Shown here piece by piece: positions 35,009-45,911 of a stretch of DNA of 64,000 nt. The DNA is from Nannochloropsis salina CCMP1776 (taxonomy: Eukaryota; Sar; Eustigmatophyceae; Eustigmatales; Monodopsidaceae). Positions within the stretch are counted from its first letter, which is position 1; each line of letters opens with the position of its first letter. The notes under the pieces were generated by a model. It had not been told where the DNA came from and did no database searches. It was given only the letters and a program-made list of their open reading frames with translations. The stretch lies in assembly GCA_004565275.1 (NCBI GenBank), contig SDOX01000110.1, forward strand, positions 62,246-126,245, written 5' to 3'. The position numbers were made by a program, and so were the translations under genes.

Positions 35009-36175
35009 TTACGTGAATTTCGTTTGCTCGTACCGCCAGTATTGTATATCGACGTCTTTCGTCTTCTTCCAATATGCTGCAGTCTCATCAATGACGTTGA
35101 TTTCGGGGTTTATGTTGTGCACACGGAAAAAATCCTCGCAGGCTGTCTTGGCTGGAAAGCCAAACCAGTCATCAATAATGACATAGCCCCCCACACCGAG
35201 CTTGTCATACAAATGATAGAGCACGTCCACGGTAGACTCGTACATATCCCCATCCAGGCGCATGACTGCAAGCCTCTTGATTCGAGAGGCCAAGGGAGGC
35301 ATCGTCTCATTGAAGAAGCCCTTGGCAAAAACTACGTTCGAGTCCAGCACCCCGGATTCTCGAAAGTTCTTGGCAACCTCTTCGGCGCTCTCCTCAAGGT
35401 AGGGAAATAGATTCCATCCGCGATCGCGGGGATGCAATTTTTTGTCTCCAGGTGGCAGGCCCTTAAAGGAATCGCAGACATATGACATTCGACCACCCTC
35501 ATTGAGGCTCCGCAACACAGCACGCGCAAATATGGATGATCCTCCCCGCCACACCCCGGTCTCTATATAGTCCCCTGGGATATTTCTATACACTACATCC
35601 TCCAGCAAGAGCCTGACATTGTCAAGGCGGGCTCCGCCGGTCATGGTCATGCCAAGGTAAGCCCAGTCCAGGCCCTTTGCCCTCTTATCAGGCTGAAAGG
35701 GACCGACTCTTACGTTACCTGTCACACTCATCTCTTCAGCTCCGTACGCCAGTCCTGACACGTACAGCTTCATAAGCTCAAGATAAGCGGCCCTGGCACG
35801 AGTTGATACAGACCGGTCAGTGTTTGCGGCCACCTTCGAGTCCAAATAGTTGAGCCTGAGGGTCAACTGCTCAACCCAAGACTCTGGTGGCGCCAAAAGC
35901 TGAGGTGCCTGATGCACGCCTGCCCGCATATCATACCAAGGACGAAGGAGCTCGAATTTATCACCATAAGCTCGGGTGAAGGGCATCTCGTCAAAGGAAA
36001 ATGTTTCGAGGTCCCCAAAAGTCTTACGATCTTGTAAAGGATTTGTCGCGAAATACCTCCCACAAAGCGAATAGAAAGCTAGGTACGTCAGACCAGCAGT
36101 AGCTGCCGCCTTCAGTCCAAAGCGCTGCCTGCTCGAATCGCAATGAGCCTTTTTCATGAAGGGTAGTCGCGACAC
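35009..36175 (-). CDS. TylF/MycF-type (macrocin) O-methyltransferase, type II membrane protein
   Basis: SAM-dependent sugar O-methyltransferase of the TylF family, single exon, 388 residues. An N-terminal hydrophobic stretch (AAATAGLTYLAFYSLCGRYF) looks like a signal anchor, so the catalytic part should face the Golgi lumen. Family landmarks: ARLDNVRLLLEDV, motif I GDYIETGVWRGGSSIFARAV, YVCDSFKGLPPG, the MRLDGDMYESTVDVLYHLYD block, and GGYVIIDDWFGF, whose Asp pair is the metal site in this family. It ends DVDIQYWRYEQTKFT. Intronless, in an AT-richer block like the glycosyltransferase-like gene, and unlike the intron-rich GC-rich neighbours. Substrate unknown. TylF-like proteins are common in bacteria, and an origin by transfer is possible but untested. 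Confidence 0.88.
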   Translation of the reverse strand: MSRLPFMKKAHCDSSRQRFGLKAAATAGLTYLAFYSLCGRYFATNPLQDRKTFGDLETFSFDEMPFTRAYGDKFELLRPWYDMRAGVHQAPQLLAPPESWVEQLTLRLNYLDSKVAANTDRSVSTRARAAYLELMKLYVSGLAYGAEEMSVTGNVRVGPFQPDKRAKGLDWAYLGMTMTGGARLDNVRLLLEDVVYRNIPGDYIETGVWRGGSSIFARAVLRSLNEGGRMSYVCDSFKGLPPGDKKLHPRDRGWNLFPYLEESAEEVAKNFRESGVLDSNVVFAKGFFNETMPPLASRIKRLAVMRLDGDMYESTVDVLYHLYDKLGVGGYVIIDDWFGFPAKTACEDFFRVHNINPEINVIDETAAYWKKTKDVDIQYWRYEQTKFT

Positions 36176-38578
36176 AAAGAGGAAGCTCCCTTTGTATGTT
36201 TATAAACCTTCTGTACATGGAAATATGCTTGATTAGACTGCTGCGTCGCTCACATGGGTTAATGAAGTGCATAAGACAGGCGCTTTTTCACTGACATGAA
36301 GCTACCCGTTTCGTGGTTGGGATATTTGGCTGTTGGCATGCCCTCCGAAAGCCCCAACAAATACGACCTCATACTATGTTGTTTGTTGGTCGAAATTCCA
36401 TGTGCCAATATTGCTAATTTCCTTCTTGGATAAATGCTATGGAACAGAAATATCGCATAAACAAGGCCTAGTAGGGTCGAGCATTGCGTAACGGCTGTGG
36501 GCATGGGATCGGGGTGACTACCAGACAGGTTGACTCATGCCCTGTGAATGCGTGCGCCTTTCGATCAATAGCGATATTCGGACTCACTCGTATGATTTTT
36601 CGATTTGTACCCTAATTACGTATACTGCATGTCATTGTGGTTCCTAGTTTCAAGAAATGTAACGGCTCTAAGCGAGCCTCTCATTGTAGGGTCTTACGTC
36701 ACGTGACATCATGATGGCATCGGGGTAAGTGCCAGTCTTGAGGTGATTTGGCCATTTTGATGGATAACGATAGAAGAAGGATTCAAGTCAGTCATGAGAA
36801 GCTTCGAGTTTAAGGAAAACTAGTGATATCGCATGTTATTGTGAGTGGTAGCTTAGCTAGTAATCATTCTGCATTGTGTATACGGTATATACGCACGAGA
36901 AGAAGTGAGGTAGCGCTACCCATTTGGATGGAGATAAATGCATGTCTTCTATTCATTTCGAGACTGGAATATAAAACATCCATATTCGAACCACATTTAG
37001 TGTGAAAATCAGGAATGCATCGAAGCGGTTTGACGTTTGAAAACATACCATATGGAAGACGTAGAAGAGAAAAGGATTTTACTTTTTTACATCAACTCCT
37101 GTCTCCCAGTCAAAAGGCTTGGACTTCTTGTTTAAGGACTTGGAGTCCATTTTTTATTGGCATGCATCACTTACAAAACATGACGAGATTGACGTAGGAG
37201 AAGGGCCACGCTAAAAGTGAAAGTGGGAAGCGAGTCGCTACCGATCTGTGCATGCAAAACTATTATCTAGTATATTGGATGACCATCGAGATGCCTGTGT
37301 CAGGACTGTGCCTCGGCTCTAGCACCTTAAAGAAAGTTTAGATTTCAACGAGGGACGCACGATTACACTCTGGTTGAAGCTTAATAACATGATCAAATGA
37401 ATGACAATTATAAATGCCATGAAGAAAAAAACATAACAAACAGGCCACACCAACCCATTGCGTACGGTAAATCTGCTTTCGTTTTTATTGAAATCTTTTT
37501 TGGGGGGACCAAGTACGCGTGTCATTCCATAACATAATAATCGAGTCTTATTTTGCAGAAGAAAGCTGAAGGAAAAAGTCCTAAGGAGCTCCTTCTCATT
37601 GTTTGACATTTTTTCCCTAATGTTTCAACATCTTGTAAATTGATCTCTGCACGACAGCACATAAAATATGTACCAACCTAAACTGACCCTACTCCTTAAT
37701 ATGCATTCTTCAAGTTGAATTGTCACTTTCCTCAATCTTCATGACGTCGCCCATACATTTCTGATGGCATTGTTGTAATAAGTATTTCTCCCTCTTGCAA
37801 GTACTAGGGGTCTGGGGAGGTGAGGTTATAGCTAGGAAACTGGACCTTGTCGAGCCCTGTATGACTTCATATCTGTCCAAGCACTTTGTGTCCTCGTCGT
37901 GGTCCTTTCTAATCTCGTCTATTGCGCCGCGATAAAAAGATTGTTTGGTTTCAAAGCCATGTAATTGTGAGCAATGGAAACGAGATCAAATGCTTTGCTA
38001 CTGGTAACGGACAGGAGGGAAGGAAATAGCGAGGTACCAAACACATGACGGCAAGGTCGACAAAAGATAAATCATTTCGGAAAATAGGAGCACATATCGC
38101 CATGAATTTGGCCAAAAACACTGCCTTCTGAAGCAGGTCATGGTGGAGCCTGCGCGGTGAGTCCTTGTGGCTTTTGAATCACGACATCGATGTGAAGCAG
38201 GATCCGCGCTCTTGAAGCGGGGCCGGGATCATCGCCGCGTGAAACATAGGTTTGGGCGGGCTGGAACGCCCTTTGTGCCCCTCTTTTCATAATAAATGCA
38301 TTTATAAGACTACGAGACTTTTATTGTCAGTCCTCACCCTCCTAGCACTCGGGGCTGCGGGAAGCCAAGAGTCAACCGTGTTTGAACAAAGAGAGCCTCC
38401 GGCGTCGCCGTCACAGAGTATCCCTCCTTATTTACGTCATTTTACTCCATGGTTTTCACAGGCAGACAGTGCCTGCCTCGAGCGTATGGCTTCATGTAAG
38501 GCACACAAGGAGTTTTATGCTGTCAGCGATTGATTAGCAGCCTTGTCGGTCTCGGCCCCATAGGCACATCAAAAGCGC
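36176..38578. other. Gene-poor AT-rich region with small open frames
   Basis: No gene recognised with confidence. An open frame at 37319-37609 (-, 96 residues) has one hydrophobic span (VCYVFFFMAFIIVIHLIMLL). One at 38252-38533 (+, 93 residues) has a signal-like stretch (LLLSVLTLLALGAAG). Neither matches a family I know, and either could be chance. Confidence 0.4.
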
Positions 38579-41500
38579 ATGCACTTGCTTCGAGACAAGC
38601 GGAGAGGGAGGTTTTCTCGAAGCGTCGTCTCTGAGAGACACACGGAGCGGGATAAGAAAGAGCCGTCCACAGCAATGCAAGGAAAGTCGTGGAAAGGATG
38701 TGCTGTTTCCAGTAAGAGTAAAAAAGGGTGTTTCTGTCCCTTGGCAAGCTCATCGAGCACTGCACAGGGCCCCCTATCCCGCCGAGTCCTTGTGCCCTCC
38801 CTGAGCACGGGCTACCTCATCACCTTACTTGCCGTCGATCTTCTCCTGAAAGGCAACTTACCTTGCGCCGACGCTTTTCTGCCCCGCGTCCACTCTCAAG
38901 CTCGTCTCTGGGCACAATGCACCCGCTCAGTTCCTTGCCTGACTCCGCTTCAGCCGCGGTTCCCGTCCTCCCCCGGGGCTCAGATTGCTCCCAGCACGGA
39001 CGGCATCGACCCCACATTTCCCGCTCCACCTCAAGCCTTATCCACTCCCGACGCATGCCTGTCGCCCTCCCCGGTCATCCCGGTCCGTCGCGCGCCTGTG
39101 AACCTGACCACACTCTGTGCACTCACCCTCGCCTTCCCTGATGTGGAGAGGAGGAGCACCAGAGAGGGGACTCCGGGCTACCCGGAGGCTTCCGAAAGAC
39201 ATCAAGTACTCCCGGCTCATATCTCGCAGGTGTGCTTAACGCCCTCCAGCTCTTGTTTCCTCTTCAGCATTGTGCATGCCCCTCCGCCCTCCCTCCCTTC
39301 CTCCCACCCTCCCTCCCCTTTCTCCTTCCCTCTTTCCGTCCAATTTCTCCCCGCTGCCTTCTGGAGCGCTCACAATCAACCTTGTCTCATAATCCGCTTC
39401 GATTTCTGTCCAGGCAAAGATTCTCTCGCGTTGCCTCCCCTCTACCCCTCCGCCCGCCCTCCCGCCCTCCTTCCCTCCCTCCCTCCCTCCCTCCTTCCCT
39501 CCCTCCTCCGACCTTCAACTTCTGCCCCCGCGGCACTTGGGATACGTACTCAAGGAGCTGAGCGCTCCGGGAAGAGGAAGGCGGGAAGGGGAGGGGGATG
39601 ACGGGAAGGAGGGAGTTCTGGAGGAAGTATGCGATGCAGTGGCGCAGAGCCTGGCCACCTATGCCTTTCCTCCTTCTTCCTCCTTTTCCTCCTCCTCCTC
39701 CTCCTCCCTTTCTACCTTCTCCCCGAGCGAAGAGGTCTGTCTCGTCGCTTCATTCCGACAGAGGGGTGTGCCTTCCCTCCTTCCCTCCCTCCGTCCCTTC
39801 CTCACTTTTCTCACCCCTCTCTGTGTCCTTCCATTTGCACTAGGACGTCGTTTTCCTGGCTGAAGGACTCGTGAGCTACCTAAAACGGCCTTTCCTTTCT
39901 CCCTCTTCCTCCTCCTCCTCCTCCTCCTCCTCCTCCTCCTCCTCCTCCTCCTCCTCCTCCTCCCCCTCTTCCTCCTCCTCTCCTCCCTCCTCCCTCGATT
40001 TCCCAGCTATTTCCCGCACTGCCTCCTCCCCTTCTCCCTCCATCCCCGCAGCCACCACGTCTCAAGGAAGGATTGCTACCTCCTCCCCTCTCCTCCTACC
40101 CCCCTCCCTCCTTCGCGCCCACGGAGTCTTCTCCTCCCTCCTTTCCTCCTCGCGTGCTTCGACCTGGCAACCTTCCCATCGCCGCCGCCTCCGTCGACTT
40201 CTCTCCCAAATCAGAAGAGCGGGAGGGAGGGAAGGAAGGAAGGAGAAGCCACTTCCGCGCTCTCCTACCCTGCATCACGCAGTGTTGCGAGCAGGCAGCG
40301 TCGGCGAAATTCGAAACGTGATGCAGACGCCTGAAGAGGCGATGGAGAGGGAAGGAAGGGAAGAGGGGGGGAGGGAAGGGGCAAGGGAGGAGGGGCAGGA
40401 GGAAGCAATAGACGCTTTGACCTTAGCAACGGCTGCTCAGAGGTACGTTAGGGGAAGGCTGTCGGCGGAGGGGGTGGCCTAGGAGCGCACTGTCCTCCCT
40501 CCCTCCCTCCCTTAGCACTCCCTGCTTCCGCCCGTCCCCTCTGTCTTCCCTACCTAGGCTGGGTCGTTTGTGCACGGGACGTTTTGGCGCCCAAGTTAAG
40601 GTGGCGACGTGGTTCTTCCCGATGGTGGAGAAGGCGCTAGCCGAGGAGGAGGAGGAGGAGGAGGAGGAGCAGCAGCAGCAGGAGCAGGAGGAGGAGAAAG
40701 GGGACAGAGGGAGGAGTAGAAGGAGGAAATTGTGCTTTGACGCACGAGCTTTTACGTCTCTGTGTGACGGGATCGCGATGCTAGGTGCTCCAGGTAGGAA
40801 GGGGGGGAGGGAGGGGGGAAGGGAGGGAGGGAGGAAGGGGGAAAGGAGAACGGGAGGGCTGATCGGAGGCAAGGTGGCAGCAACCGTTGACAAGGGGGCT
40901 CGCTAGGAAGGAAGGAAGGGAAGGAGGGCGGGGGCAAGCGGAGGGAGGACCATGGTGGAGGGAAAGGAAGGAGGGAGGGAAGGAGGAAAGGAGGAAGGGA
41001 GGGAGGGAAAGAAAGGGAGCGGGGGGAGGGAAGAAAGGACGGGGGGAGTGTGGTCATTGAAGGGGGCCTCCTCCTCCCTTTCCTCTTGATCAGTCCTCTG
41101 ACGTCATTCTTACCCTCCGTGACGTCATACTTACCCTCCGTCTCCTCCCTGTCCCCACACCCCAGACCTCCTTCCCTCCCTCTCGACCCCCCTGTGCGCC
41201 CACCTTAAGGCCGCGCTTCCCTCCCTCGGACCTTCCGAAGCCATCAGACTCTACCCGGCACTCGTCAAGATAGGCTATCGAGACACGTACGTATTTGCAA
41301 GAAGGGAATGAGGAGGGGGAGGAAGAAGGGCGAGGGGGTGTGGGAGGATTTTTCTAACGCCTCCGGGAGCGGGGGAAGGAGGGGCTGGCATGCACCTTCT
41401 CCCCAATATTGTTTGTAACCGCTGATTTAAAAATCCGTTACTCGTATCTCTTACAGCGAGGTTCTAAATTTCATCATCACGACCGCGGCCCTTTCTGCCC

Positions 41501-42543
41501 ACGCGCTTCCTCTCCCGCCCTTGGCGCGTCTTGTGCATGCCGTTGCCGCCTTGCCCTCCCTCCCTCCCTCCCTCCCTCCTCCCCTCCCTCCCTCTCTCCT
41601 TGCGCGGGCCCAAGAGCTGATGATGAGGGAGAAGAGGGAAGATTCGGTGGTGCCGAGCCATGTGCATGAGATGGCGAACCTGATATACGCCCTGGGGTTG
41701 CTTTTTAAGGGAGGAGGGTGGACAGAGGGGGGGAAGGGAGAAGGAGGAAGTCGGCTCCGGCAGAGGGAAATTATGTTGGAGGCAGTTTTGGCCTGGGAAA
41801 CGGAGATGTCACCCTTATGGGTGGCTTCTTCTCCTTCTCTCTCCTCTTCTCCACCCTCTTCTTCCTCCCCCTCCTCCTTTTCCTCCTCCTCCTTCTCCTC
41901 CTCCTCCACCTCCTTATCCTCTTCCTTCACCTCCTCCTCCCCACCCCCCGCTGCCCTTATCGATCCACTGTCTTGGGCAAAGATTCTTGGGGGCATCGCC
42001 ACGCTTTCCCTCCCTTCCTCCCTTCCGTCCTCCCTCCCTCCCTCCCTCCCTCCCTCGACTCGCACGCGTTGGGTCCACCTGACCACCTCCCTCCTCCCAG
42101 CCATGCACTTGTTCACCCTGTGGGCGGTCGTCGAAGCCAGCATCGCCCTGGACCTGTGGGACGGTAAAGAGGGGACGGAGGAAGGCACAGAGGAAGCTGC
42201 GCGAATCCTCGTGGAAAAGGCGCGAACCCTGCTGCCAAAACTGGTGAAGAAAGCTAAGGTGAGGGCCCGTGCGATGGGAGCATGGGGAGAAGGGGGGAGG
42301 AGAGTGGACGGGAAGGCGGGCTCGGTGAGGAAGGAGGTGGACGAGGGACTGAGACGCATAGAGGAGATGATGGCGCGCTGGCGGGCCCAGGAGGAAACTT
42401 TTAGGACGGGAGGACAGGAAGGGGGGGAGGGAGAGGTGGAGGACAAGGAGGAGGAGGCCTGGGAGGAGGAAAGGGAGGAGATTAAGAAGGCATGGACGAA
42501 GAAAATTGGCAATAGCACGACCAAGGGAAACGGAACGGGATAA
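38579..42543 (+). CDS. Helical-repeat protein of OPR/HPR (FAST-like) type, probably organellar RNA-binding
   Basis: Exons: 38579-39229, 39414-39734, 39844-40442, 40558-40793, 41166-41286, 41457-42543. Phases agree, giving about 1004 residues. Repeated helix pairs are visible: LLPPRHLGYVLKELSA, DVVFLAEGLVSYLKR, IDALTLATAAQRLGRL, AQVKVATWFFPMVEKAL, FTSLCDGIAMLGAP, SEAIRLYPALVKIGYRDTEV, LNFIITTAALSAHAL, HVHEMANLIYALGLLF, WAKILGGIATLSL, HLFTLWAVVEASIALDLW. These resemble octo- or heptatricopeptide repeats that bind organelle transcripts; no RAP domain is seen. CADAFLPRV (about residue 96-104) after a hydrophobic run resembles a heterokont plastid-targeting site, but it sits too far from the first ATG, so the real start may differ. 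Long poly-Ser (39907-39962, 41830-41940) and poly-Glu (40645-40700) runs separate the repeats. The donor at 39735 (GTCTGT) is atypical. Function is inferred from fold only. Confidence 0.65.
39907..39962 (+). repeat. (TCC)n microsatellite coding poly-Ser
   Basis: About 18 TCC triplets in a row in exon 3 of the helical-repeat gene. A less regular (TCC/TTC)n run occurs at 41826-41940 in the last exon. Triplet repeats sit in exons here, whereas tetranucleotide repeats are mostly intronic. Confidence 0.9.
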
Positions 42544-43217
42544 TGGGAGGAAGCAGGTCATGGAAGGGAACAAGTGAGGAGAAGGTTAGAAGACTGAGTG
42601 GAAGACTGGTGCGACGTTGATATGGGCCAAGAAGAGCTGGGTTGTGTCGAGGCATACTGTGACAGGCTGTACATAGGATCGAGCGCATGTGCAGGGAGGG
42701 TGGAGGAAGGTGCCATGAGTAGTGTTGTGTAGGTGCTTGGGGTAGCGAGTGGATGTAAATGGAGGGAAGGCGGTGATTTGCGAATTTGACAGGAGCTCGT
42801 GAGGAGGCCCGCGGGATGGGTGACATGGATGATTAGCTTGGAGTGATCACAGCTTGTTTTGGCGTTTCTATTCGACAAAGGTATTAATCAGACGCAAGAA
42901 AGCAATAACATGACGGCAATACATGTGAGAGATTCAACCGAGGGACATCACCGAACTGTCCGTGTCTCGCCCATGCCCTCCAGTCATGCAGACTTCGACT
43001 CGTACAATCATCGTCATCTTTTTCTTCTCGATACAACAAGCCTCATTCTTCCCCCCACTCCGTTCCCCCTCCGTGTGTCATTATCGATACAACAATGCAA
43101 ATGCCCTCCATCTTTCTTTCCCGCCTTTCAATTGCCCCAACATCTCTCGTCTCCTAGGCTAAAACAGGCATGCCATCGTCATTCTTCCAAACAAATTTGC
43201 TCCATTTTGGCTTTGAT

Positions 43218-45911
43218 TCACCGTCCTTCCTCATTGCGGTCCAAGGACGAGGAGGAAGAGACCGCGAAGGAGGAGGGAAAAGAAGGGGAGGAGGGGTGAA
43301 GAGGCGAGGAGGAAGCGGAGGAGGATCTGTACGTGCTTGCACTCCCTTCACTCCCTACCGTAGAGCACGCGCTTCTGCTTCTTAGTCTCCCTCCTTCGCT
43401 GCCTCCAGTCAATCCTCCATTTCCTTCCCTCTCGCTTTCCCTCTGACGTACATCCCAACCTCCTGACTCCACTTCCTCCCTCCGACGCTCCTCCCGCCCA
43501 CATTCCACACAAATCACCCACCACTCCCTGTCTCCTTTCCCTTCCCTCCCGCCACTCTCACGCCCTGATTGACAGGTGCAGTTTAGGTAGACGACGCGGG
43601 GGAAGAAAGTGTTTATCCAAATATGGCGCGAATGACGATTATCGAACATGGCGCGCTTCCCAAAGAGACTTGGGGCGGAGAGAAGCGCTGATGCCTGGAC
43701 ATAGGGGGGAAGGAGGGCGCGAAGGAGGATGAGGGATAGAGAGGGGAGGAGAGGAGATAGTTACTGAAATGAAGTGAACAGTTATAAAGCTCCGGCGTCG
43801 CGGTCCCTTCAATGTTGACAAGGCAGTGTCATCACCAGTACCTGTAGGAGAAGATAGACTCCATAGCCTATCGAAAGATGCCACAGGGCGTGTAAGCGCA
43901 GATACCTCAACCAGCCCCAGTGAGGCAGCGGACAGAGCTGTTCACTCGTCTCCCATATGGTGGCGGCGAACAAGACGAGGAGGAGGCCAAGGAGGATGAC
44001 GGAAAGAGCCTGGGATAGAGGGCGGGACGGAGAGAGTTAAGGTGATAAAGATTGAGCCCCGGTCCCAGGAGGGGGATGAAAAGGGTCTGGCAACGCGTGC
44101 AAGAGACGCCCTGACCATTGCAAGGATCTCTCTCCCTCCCTCGCCTTGAAAGGTCGCGGACTCCATGGGTAATCCCACATCCTGCCATCAACGACCACCC
44201 AGCACCACCTTGACAAAGAAACGGGCCGCACAGGTCCCTACCTGCGTCTCGCCCCCCAGGACGGGCATGTAATGCCGCTCCTTCACGCGCAAGGCTAGCA
44301 GCCATCCATGCATGGGCGGCGGGCGAGGACTAGGGGGAAGGGGGAGCAAGGCTTCTTCCAAGCATCTCGGGGGGCCGGTCTCCGAGCTCCTCCCTCTCCC
44401 CGACCTCTTTTTCCTCTCCCCTTCCTCCACCTCCCCCCCTTCCCCCCCCTCCTCCTTCACTGTCTCTGGCTCCTCTCTGTCCTCCGGACGATTGTCACCT
44501 GTCCAGCCCCGGCAAGGGGTAGCTAGGCCTACCCCTTTCTCCATCGCCCCCTCCTTCCCTTCCTCTCTCCCGTCCTTCTCCTCCTCCCTCGCACATGCCA
44601 CCACCATGGATACTTCCTCCCTCCCGCTCTCCTGTCTTTCCAGCCTCTGTCGCCTCCGGTGGAAGGCACGCAGGGTCAGGGCGGAGGCGAGGAGGAAGAG
44701 ACCGAGGACGGTAAACAGCGTGTCGTAGAAGACGTTGCCATAGACAGCGTTCAGAACCAGGCTCCAGATGAGCAGCCCGCTGGCGACGAGGGCGAGGACG
44801 CTCATGCATTGGGATTTTCTGGGAGGGAGGGAGGAAGGGAAGGGAGGGGGGGGAGAGAGGGAGGAGGGAGTGCGATGTGAAATGAGCAAAGGTGCTGTGA
44901 ATAATAGGCGCGATGACCTGTTGGGAGCTTGACCTAGGATGGCACCGAGGTGATTGAACACAAGACAGTGAGCAGAGGGATACTTATGCCTGTATACTGC
45001 GATTGGCGTCTGTGTGCGACCGAAAATACAAGCTTCCAGAGCACGCTTTAGGCTGGGAGAGGCCTCCCACTCTCATACGCAGGAACCTCCCTCCCCGAGC
45101 TCGCGCGCTACCAAGCGACACGACCACCCTTCCCTCGCACAGAGAAGCATCCACGCCCGCTATAAATTGTCCACCCAAACCAATGCGCAGTTCATGCCGC
45201 ACGTCAATCATGGCAGTTCCCACCTCCTGACCCGCGACACACTCACCGTTTAAAAAGCAGGGGGGGAGGCGGTGGCTTCCATCCCCAGCCTTGCGTCATG
45301 GGCGCCGGCTCCCCGTCCCTGGGGACCAAAGACAAAGGACGGTAGAGGAAGAAAAAGATCTCGTCGATGAGAACGGCCCAGCACAGGTACATGCCCAAGA
45401 CCGCTGCGATCGTCATGGGGAAGGTATCGAGGAAGGACCAAGCTTCCGACAACGTCCAATGGAAGCCAAACGAGCCGATGCCGCACCACGCAAGTACGGC
45501 TGCGCACATTTTGACAAGCACGTTGCTGTGTTGCCCGGTGAAGAGGCAGAGGCAGGCGAAAAAAGTAATACCCAAAGAGGAGAACGCGCTCCACATTTCT
45601 GGACCGGCATGATCATGGGCAGATTCACAAAAGTGCCGCACGGGCGTCTGACGACATCAGGCAAATATATGCAGAGAGTATGTGAAGGAGGTTGGAAAGC
45701 TTACTTGAGCATTTATCCATGTTATTTTGCCATGGACGTATCGTCCAAACGGAGTGGAGATGAGACGGCATGGTAATTCATCCTCCAGAACGAAAGAAAA
45801 GAAAAAAAGCAGAATGGGATCTACACGAACCTGCCATGCTTCCTTGGTATCCAGCATCCCCTCCCCCTGGCTGTTAAGACTTCCGTAGGCGTGGTATATT
45901 TGCTGGTTCAT
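43218..45911 (-). CDS. Alkaline-ceramidase family membrane hydrolase
   Basis: Multi-pass membrane amidase expected to cleave ceramide or phytoceramide in ER/Golgi. Exons (complement): 45911-45831, 45647-45247, 44818-44242, 44009-43842, and a possible last exon 43694-43218. Phases agree. Landmarks: an RHFCESAHDHAGPEMW entry block; the metal-site motif GIGSFGFHWTLSEAWSFLD, with the Ser-x3-His and Asp of ACER enzymes; membrane spans TIAAVLGMYLCWAVLIDEIF, VLALVASGLLIWSLVLNAVY and VILLGLLLVLFAATIW; and the final paired histidines in RLHALWHLSIGYG. A charged insertion of about 150 residues (44700-44290), rich in Glu and Arg, separates the membrane segments and is unusual for the family. If exon 4 is not spliced at 43841, the protein ends shortly after LLLQVLVMTL at about 43809. 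Otherwise a Ser-rich tail is added. The donor of exon 1 (GTTCGT) is weak. Confidence 0.85.

Noticed and set aside
37319-37609. Small membrane protein
   Set aside because: A single short frame with one hydrophobic run in AT-rich DNA, without homology or splice support. Kept only as a remark.
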